NCBI GenBank assembly: GCA_001791465.1
Contig: MGER01000015.1
Span: forward strand, 1-10,903
DNA from: Candidatus Uhrbacteria bacterium RIFCSPLOWO2_02_FULL_49_11
GTDB lineage: Bacteria; Patescibacteriota; Patescibacteriia; 2-02-FULL-49-11
Direction of reading: 5' to 3'
DNA length: 10,903 nt
The notes below the pieces were generated by a model, which saw nothing but the letters and a program-made list of their open reading frames with translations, ran no database searches and was not told the DNA's origin. Both the position numbers and the translations under genes were made by a program. The stretch's first letter is position 1; the number at the start of each line of letters is the position of its first letter. Positions 7,754 to 10,903 of the stretch are shown here, piece by piece.

Positions 7754-7915
7754 TGAAAAATCCCAAATCCCAGTTTCCAATGACCAATAAAATCCCAGTG
7801 CATCAATGACCAAATTTGGACATTGGGGCTTGGAGCTTGATTGGGAATTGGGGCTTGGTCATTGGGATTTTGTCATGTGGCACTTGAAGCTTGGGATTTT
7901 GTTTTCTTCAAAACT
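7754..7915. repeat. Imperfect inverted repeat of degenerate TTGGGA/TCCCAA units
   Basis: Left arm (about 7754-7813) iterates AATCCCA and CAATGACCAA units; right arm (about 7816-7875) iterates TTGGG and TTGGTCATTGG units. The arms are imperfect reverse complements and meet at the exact palindrome CCAAATTTGG (7810-7819). A further GCTTGGGATTTTG unit lies at 7889-7901. It fills the whole gap between the unknown membrane gene and proB. No T-run follows a stem, so it is not a standard terminator. It looks like a dispersed non-coding element. Confidence 0.75.
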
Positions 7916-9049
7916 ATGCCGTTACAAAATTACAAACGGGTAGTCATAAAAATCGGCACCAGTGTCCTTACCGCGCCTGACGGCAAACTGGATACAAAGC
8001 AGCTCGCATCTTCATTCGAAGACCTTGCCCGCGTGATCGCGCAGGGAATAGAGGCGGTGCTCGTCACCTCGGGCGCGGTCGCGATGGGGAAAAGCGCGCT
8101 TCGTGCCCTTCCCCGCAACGAGCATGGCCGCCAGGCATGCGCCGCGATCGGCCAGCCGCTGCTGATGCACGCCTACGGCGAGCTGGCCGCGCACCATCGC
8201 CTTACCATTGCCCAGCTTCTCATTACGCGCGAGGATTTTGACGACCGCGCGCGCTATCTCAACATCCGCAACACGCTCCATGCGCTCCTCAATATGAACG
8301 TGCTTCCGATTATTAATGAGAATGACGTCGTCGCCGCAGAAGTAGTGGGCGGTGACGCGTTCGGCGGCAATGATGCGGTGGCGGCGATGGTAGGGCTTCT
8401 CATTGATGCAGACCTTCTCCTGATCCTTGGCGAAACGGACGGGGTGCTCGATGCCCCGCCTGAAATCGGAAGGGCGAAACGCATTCCCGTAGTGAAACAA
8501 ATAAACGAGGAACTCCTAAGCGTGGTAGGGAAAGATTCACCCTTAGGAAGAGGCGGCATGAAGCGGAAACTCGAAGCGGCAAAGCTCGCGACCCACTCGG
8601 GCATTGAAACCATTATCGCCAACGGGCGGCAAGAAGGGGTGATCACCAACATCATCCTATATGCCGCCGATACAGGCACGCGGGTGTTGCCCGCGCAAGA
8701 GGCGCATTCAAGCCGCGACCGGTGGCTCATTGGCGGCGTGGTGCAAAAAGGCTCTGTCACGGTTGATGCAAATGCCGCTAAGGCGCTCCAAAAAGGAAAA
8801 AGTCTGCTCCCGATAGGAATCCTAGAGGTCCAAGGGAATTTCGGACGCGGCGAAGCAATTCGCGTGCTCGACGAGCGCGGCGCCAGCATTGCGGTGGGGC
8901 TTGCCAATTACGCTTCAGGAGATTTAAATAAAATCAAACGCCTTCCTTCTTCCGAGATCGAAACACTGCTCGGCTATTCTGCGGGCGATGAAGCGATTCA
9001 TAAAGACAATCTCGCGCTTACGAACAGCACGCTCACTTATGGAAAATAA
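7916..9049 (+). CDS. proB: Glutamate 5-kinase (ProB)
   Basis: 377 residues; E. coli ProB has 367. Phosphorylates glutamate to glutamyl-5-phosphate, first step of proline synthesis, cytoplasmic. The amino-acid-kinase domain (about 1-255) shows VIKIGTSVLT (10-19), VTSGAVAMG (50-58), INENDVVA (133-140), FGGNDAVAAM (149-158) and GRGGMKRKLEAA (211-222, with the nucleotide-site Lys218). A PUA domain follows (about 270-370) with VDANAAKALQKGKSLLPIGI and a closing IHKDNLAL. Odd points: the loop usually read LLTD-x-x-GLY is LILGETDGVLD here, and GTGGM is GRGGM. ATG 7916 gives the normal family N-terminus; a TTG 75 bases upstream is in frame but its product would only translate the repeat element. The stop overlaps proA by 11 bases. 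Confidence 0.95.
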   Translation: MPLQNYKRVVIKIGTSVLTAPDGKLDTKQLASSFEDLARVIAQGIEAVLVTSGAVAMGKSALRALPRNEHGRQACAAIGQPLLMHAYGELAAHHRLTIAQLLITREDFDDRARYLNIRNTLHALLNMNVLPIINENDVVAAEVVGGDAFGGNDAVAAMVGLLIDADLLLILGETDGVLDAPPEIGRAKRIPVVKQINEELLSVVGKDSPLGRGGMKRKLEAAKLATHSGIETIIANGRQEGVITNIILYAADTGTRVLPAQEAHSSRDRWLIGGVVQKGSVTVDANAAKALQKGKSLLPIGILEVQGNFGRGEAIRVLDERGASIAVGLANYASGDLNKIKRLPSSEIETLLGYSAGDEAIHKDNLALTNSTLTYGK

Positions 9050-10286
9050 TCTTTCTCCCCTTACTATTGCTCAACACGCGCGGACCGCGAGCCTTGCGCT
9101 CCAGGCTGTTCCCGCCGCAATGAGGCACCGCGTGCTCATAACGGCGGCAACTCTCCTGCAACGACGAAAAAAGGATATTCTGGCGGCCGACACTGCTGAC
9201 GTTCATCGCGCGCGCCATAAAGTTTCACCGGCATTTATTAACCGGCTCACCCTGAACGAAAAAAGGTTTTCCGAAATGATTGCGGCAATCAGAGCGATCG
9301 CACGGCAAAAAGACCCATTGGGAGAAGTAATCGAACGAAGAAAAATAAAAAACGGCGTAGTGCTCAAAAAAGTGCGTGTTTCCATCGGCGTGCTTTTTAT
9401 CATCTATGAAGCCCGCCCCCACGTGACTGCGGACGCCGCTGCGCTCGCGCTGCGCGCAGGCAACGCCGTTATCCTTAAAGGAGGATCAGAGGCGCGAAAT
9501 ACTAACCGCCTAATCGCACAATGCTTCCAACAAGCGCTAAAAAGTGCGGGGCTTCCCCTCCATGCCGCGCAATTTATTGATACCGCGGACCGCACCGTCG
9601 TGAAAAAACTGTTAAAATGCGCCGACGACATTGACCTCGTCATTCCCCGCGGCGGCTACGGCCTCGTGAAGTGGGTGCGCAAAGAATCTCACATTCCTTC
9701 GCTTTCCCACGCAGAAGGGCTTGACCATACCTATGTGGATGCGTCTGCGGACATTCCGCTGGCAATTAAAGTGATAGTGAACGCAAAGACAAGCTTCCCT
9801 GCGGCCTGCAACTCGCTTGATCATTTGCTCGTGCATGAACGCATCGCTCAAAAATTACTGCCGCCGCTCCAGACTGCGCTGGTGCCATATGGCGTTGAAC
9901 TCCGTGGCGACGCAAAGGCGCGGAAGATAATCAATGTAAAAGCAGCGACTATGCAGGACTGGGATACGGAATATTTGAGCCTCACCATGGGCATCAAAAT
10001 AGTGCCAAACGTCGATGAAGCAACTGCGCACATTAATGCGCATGGCTCAAAACATTCTGAAAGCATTATCGCGCGCGATAAAAAAACAATCGCGTTATTC
10101 AAAAAAAATGTGGACGCCGCGGGAATATTCGTAAACTGCTCCACCCGCCTTCACGACGGCGGCGTTTTCGGGCTTGGGGCGGAAATGGGCATCAACACCG
10201 GCAAACTCCACGCCCGGGGTCCGGTCGGCGCCAAAGAGCTCACGACCTACAAATGGATTGCTGAAGGCAACGGCCAAACGCGTTAA
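9039..10286 (+). CDS. proA: Gamma-glutamyl phosphate reductase (ProA)
   Basis: 415 residues; E. coli ProA has 417. NADPH-dependent reduction of glutamyl-5-phosphate to glutamate-5-semialdehyde, second step of proline synthesis. It belongs to the aldehyde dehydrogenase superfamily. Visible hallmarks are GVLFIIYEARPHVTADAA (117-134), GNAVILKGGSEA (141-152), VIPRGGYGLV (201-210), the catalytic Cys257 in FPAACNSLDHLLVHE, GSKHSESI (336-343), and the C-terminal block STRLHDGGVFGLGAEMGI (368-385) with KLHARGPVG and TTYKWIAEGNGQ. ATG 9039 lies inside the last codons of proB (11-base overlap), implying coupled translation and joint production of the unstable intermediate's two enzymes. A longer in-frame reading upstream overlaps proB and adds nothing conserved. 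Confidence 0.96.
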   Translation: MENNLSPLTIAQHARTASLALQAVPAAMRHRVLITAATLLQRRKKDILAADTADVHRARHKVSPAFINRLTLNEKRFSEMIAAIRAIARQKDPLGEVIERRKIKNGVVLKKVRVSIGVLFIIYEARPHVTADAAALALRAGNAVILKGGSEARNTNRLIAQCFQQALKSAGLPLHAAQFIDTADRTVVKKLLKCADDIDLVIPRGGYGLVKWVRKESHIPSLSHAEGLDHTYVDASADIPLAIKVIVNAKTSFPAACNSLDHLLVHERIAQKLLPPLQTALVPYGVELRGDAKARKIINVKAATMQDWDTEYLSLTMGIKIVPNVDEATAHINAHGSKHSESIIARDKKTIALFKKNVDAAGIFVNCSTRLHDGGVFGLGAEMGINTGKLHARGPVGAKELTTYKWIAEGNGQTR

Positions 10287-10296
10287 CAGTATAACG

Positions 10297-10320
10297 ATTT
10301 AACAATTTAACAATTTATTT
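10297..10320 (+). repeat. 8-bp tandem ATTTAACA units
   Basis: Two exact ATTTAACA units (10297-10312) and a third variant ATTTATTT (10313-10320), preceded by the looser GTATAACG (10289-10296). They fill the gap between proA's stop and the next reading frame. Confidence 0.6.
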
Positions 10321-10321
10321 T

Positions 10322-10567
10322 ATACGCCCAAAAACCGCACTCAAGATCATCCTCATCATCGGCCTCGCCGGCTTAACGTTCTCCGGTTATTTATCCTACT
10401 GGGAACTCTTCCGCGGCACGTGCCAGAATTCGCTCGTCTCCTGCGGCGCCGACGCCGCGCCTGTCACCACGTACTTCAAATACCCCGCCTGCGTCTACGG
10501 ATTCTTCATGTACTTGCTCGTCACCCTTATCGCCATCCTGGGTTTAGCTAGAAAAGAGAAACCGTAG
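10322..10567 (+). CDS. Small three-cysteine membrane protein, VKOR-like half; no standard start codon
   Basis: About 81 residues if read from ATA 10322, or 84 from ATT 10313. An in-frame TAA at 10292 limits the N-terminus and there is no ATG, GTG or TTG before the coding part. Layout: basic start (RPKTALK), helix 8-26, outside loop with YWELFRGTCQNSLVSCG (Cys34, Cys41), then YPACVYG (Cys57), helix 60-76 and a positive end (ARKEKP). A two-helix fold with loop cysteines and a P-x-C-x-YGFFMY helix start resembles part of vitamin K epoxide reductase/DsbB-like thiol oxidoreductases and short candidate-phyla proteins of that kind. A redox role at the membrane is inferred. It may be translated from a rare ATA/ATT start or be a decayed gene, although the remaining frame is intact. 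It lies 35 bases after proA and before the terminator. Confidence 0.6.
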   Translation: MRPKTALKIILIIGLAGLTFSGYLSYWELFRGTCQNSLVSCGADAAPVTTYFKYPACVYGFFMYLLVTLIAILGLARKEKP

Positions 10568-10600
10568 GTATAGGAATCTTTCAAATACTATAAGTCAAAC

Positions 10601-10624
10601 GGGTCTCACCAAAGACCCATTTTT
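10601..10624 (+). terminator. Intrinsic terminator of the proBA unit
   Basis: GGGTCT (10601-10606), loop CACCAA, AGACCC (10613-10618), then A and five T (10620-10624). It lies 33 bases after the small membrane protein's stop, closing the plus-strand unit. Confidence 0.8.
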
Positions 10625-10627
10625 GTA

Positions 10628-10660
10628 TTGACAGATAGTAAGTAAGTAAGTAAGTAAGAT
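10628..10660 (+). promoter_or_regulatory. Promoter with tandem repeat in its spacer (candidate phase-variable)
   Basis: A perfect -35 box TTGACA (10628-10633) and a -10-like TAAGAT (10655-10660, 4 of 6) are separated by 21 bases made almost wholly of AGTA repeats. With one repeat fewer the spacing would be the optimal 17. A weaker TAAGTA (10651-10656) has 17-base spacing now. The start would fall near 10667, giving a leader of about 45 bases. Confidence 0.5.
10637..10658. repeat. Tetranucleotide microsatellite (AGTA)5
   Basis: Five exact AGTA copies plus AG. The only simple-sequence tract of this purity noticed in the window, placed between promoter boxes. Confidence 0.9.
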
Positions 10661-10700
10661 AGCTGGAATAAAACCTAATCACGAATGTCTAATAAAAATA

Positions 10701-10704
10701 GGAG
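10701..10704 (+). promoter_or_regulatory. Ribosome binding site GGAG for the last gene
   Basis: GGAG, within AGGAGAA, lies 8 bases before ATG 10713. It is the clearest Shine-Dalgarno site in the window and decides the start of the edge gene. It lies inside an 8-codon mini-ORF (10685-10711) whose TGA ends one base before that ATG. Confidence 0.7.
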
Positions 10705-10712
10705 AAATTGAT

Positions 10713-10903
10713 ATGGATAAGGAGTTAAAATTAAAATTACAAAAGACAAGTACTATCTCCTCCCTTCGGCAATTCCAAATTTGTGTTATCTGTTGTCTCG
10801 ACAAGACAACAAAAATTATTAACAGAGCTGATGGTGTATATCTCAAAGTGTATGATTGGGATGATGGTGATGAAGACAAGCTAAGAAATGCGGGTTTGCT
10901 TGA
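10713..10903 (+). CDS. Unrecognised gene, 5' part only
   Basis: The reading frame is open from ATG 10713 to the right edge (63 complete codons). The product is mostly charged and soluble: KELKLKLQK, then a short hydrophobic stretch with FQICVICCLD (Cys24, Cys27, Cys28), KIINRADGVYLKVYDWDDGDED and an ending LRNAGLL. There is no signal peptide or membrane helix. The C-x-x-C-C cluster could be structural, but one cluster is not enough for a metal-site claim. Codons are AT-rich (AAA, TTA, ATT), unlike proBA, and the ribosome site is strong. Together with the repeat-containing promoter this suggests recently acquired or accessory DNA. No function can be named. Confidence 0.65.
   Translation, partial: MDKELKLKLQKTSTISSLRQFQICVICCLDKTTKIINRADGVYLKVYDWDDGDEDKLRNAGLL

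Noticed and set aside
7361..7813. 150-codon minus-strand frame with an acidic product
   Set aside because: Antisense to the 3' end of the membrane gene; its start lies in the repeat element and it shows no conserved pattern.
7841..7915. N-terminal extension of ProB from TTG 7841
   Set aside because: It would translate the TTGGGA repeat; ATG 7916 gives the normal ProB N-terminus.
8254..8907. 217-codon minus-strand frame opposite proB
   Set aside because: Ser/Arg/Pro-rich antisense artefact; proB motifs are intact on the plus strand.
8988..9038. N-terminal extension of ProA into proB
   Set aside because: The added residues are the out-of-frame reading of the ProB C-terminus; ATG 9039 matches the usual ProA length.
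10637..10658. AGTA repeats considered as the start of a CRISPR array
   Set aside because: Units are 4 bases with no spacers.

Overview
The window looks like chromosomal DNA from an uncultivated bacterium, most probably a Patescibacteria/CPR (Parcubacteria-like) genome. The grounds are indirect. They are a fused-specificity phosphoglucose/phosphomannose isomerase, a run of very hydrophobic GT-C glycosyltransferase-like proteins, frequent TTG or weakly led starts with few Shine-Dalgarno sites, and gaps filled with short degenerate iterated motifs. No rRNA, tRNA, CRISPR array, transposase or phage gene was seen.

Left part (1-5105, all minus strand). Transcription runs right to left: phosphoglucose/phosphomannose isomerase (4050-5105), then after a 193-bp gap three polytopic membrane proteins packed head to tail. 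These are an ArnT/PMT-like glycosyltransferase (2309-3856), a second multi-spanning GT-C-like protein (648-2312, sharing a TTGA overlap with the first), and a GT87/DUF2029-like protein that starts 7 bp further on and leaves the window at base 1. A plausible reading is that the isomerase supplies Fru-6-P/Man-6-P and the membrane proteins transfer lipid-linked sugars to an envelope glycan or glycoprotein.

Middle (5106-6178). The 316-bp gap 5106-5421 contains no gene. It holds a GC hairpin framed by A-rich and T-rich iterated arms, a probable promoter for the isomerase, a small GCGGAC iteration, and a good intrinsic terminator for the next minus-strand gene. That gene (5422-6048) is a kynurenine-formamidase/cyclase-family metal hydrolase with a near-consensus promoter that leaves only about 11 bases of leader. 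The divergent gap 6049-6178 carries promoters for both directions.

Right part (6179-10567, plus strand). A 524-residue membrane protein of unknown function is followed by a long imperfect inverted repeat built from TTGGGA-type units, then proB and proA overlapping by 11 bases (glutamate to glutamate-5-semialdehyde, the first two steps of proline synthesis; no proC in the window). A small three-cysteine, two-helix membrane protein resembling half of a VKOR-type protein follows, with no ATG, GTG or TTG start. An intrinsic terminator at 10601-10624 closes this unit.

Right edge (10625-10903). Composition turns AT-rich. A TTGACA box is separated from a TAAGAT box by five AGTA tandem repeats, followed by a well-formed ribosome binding site and the start of an unrecognised gene cut by the window edge. 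The repeat puts the two promoter boxes 21 bp apart; loss of one unit would give 17 bp, so this looks like a candidate phase-variable promoter. It is the most interesting regulatory signal here.
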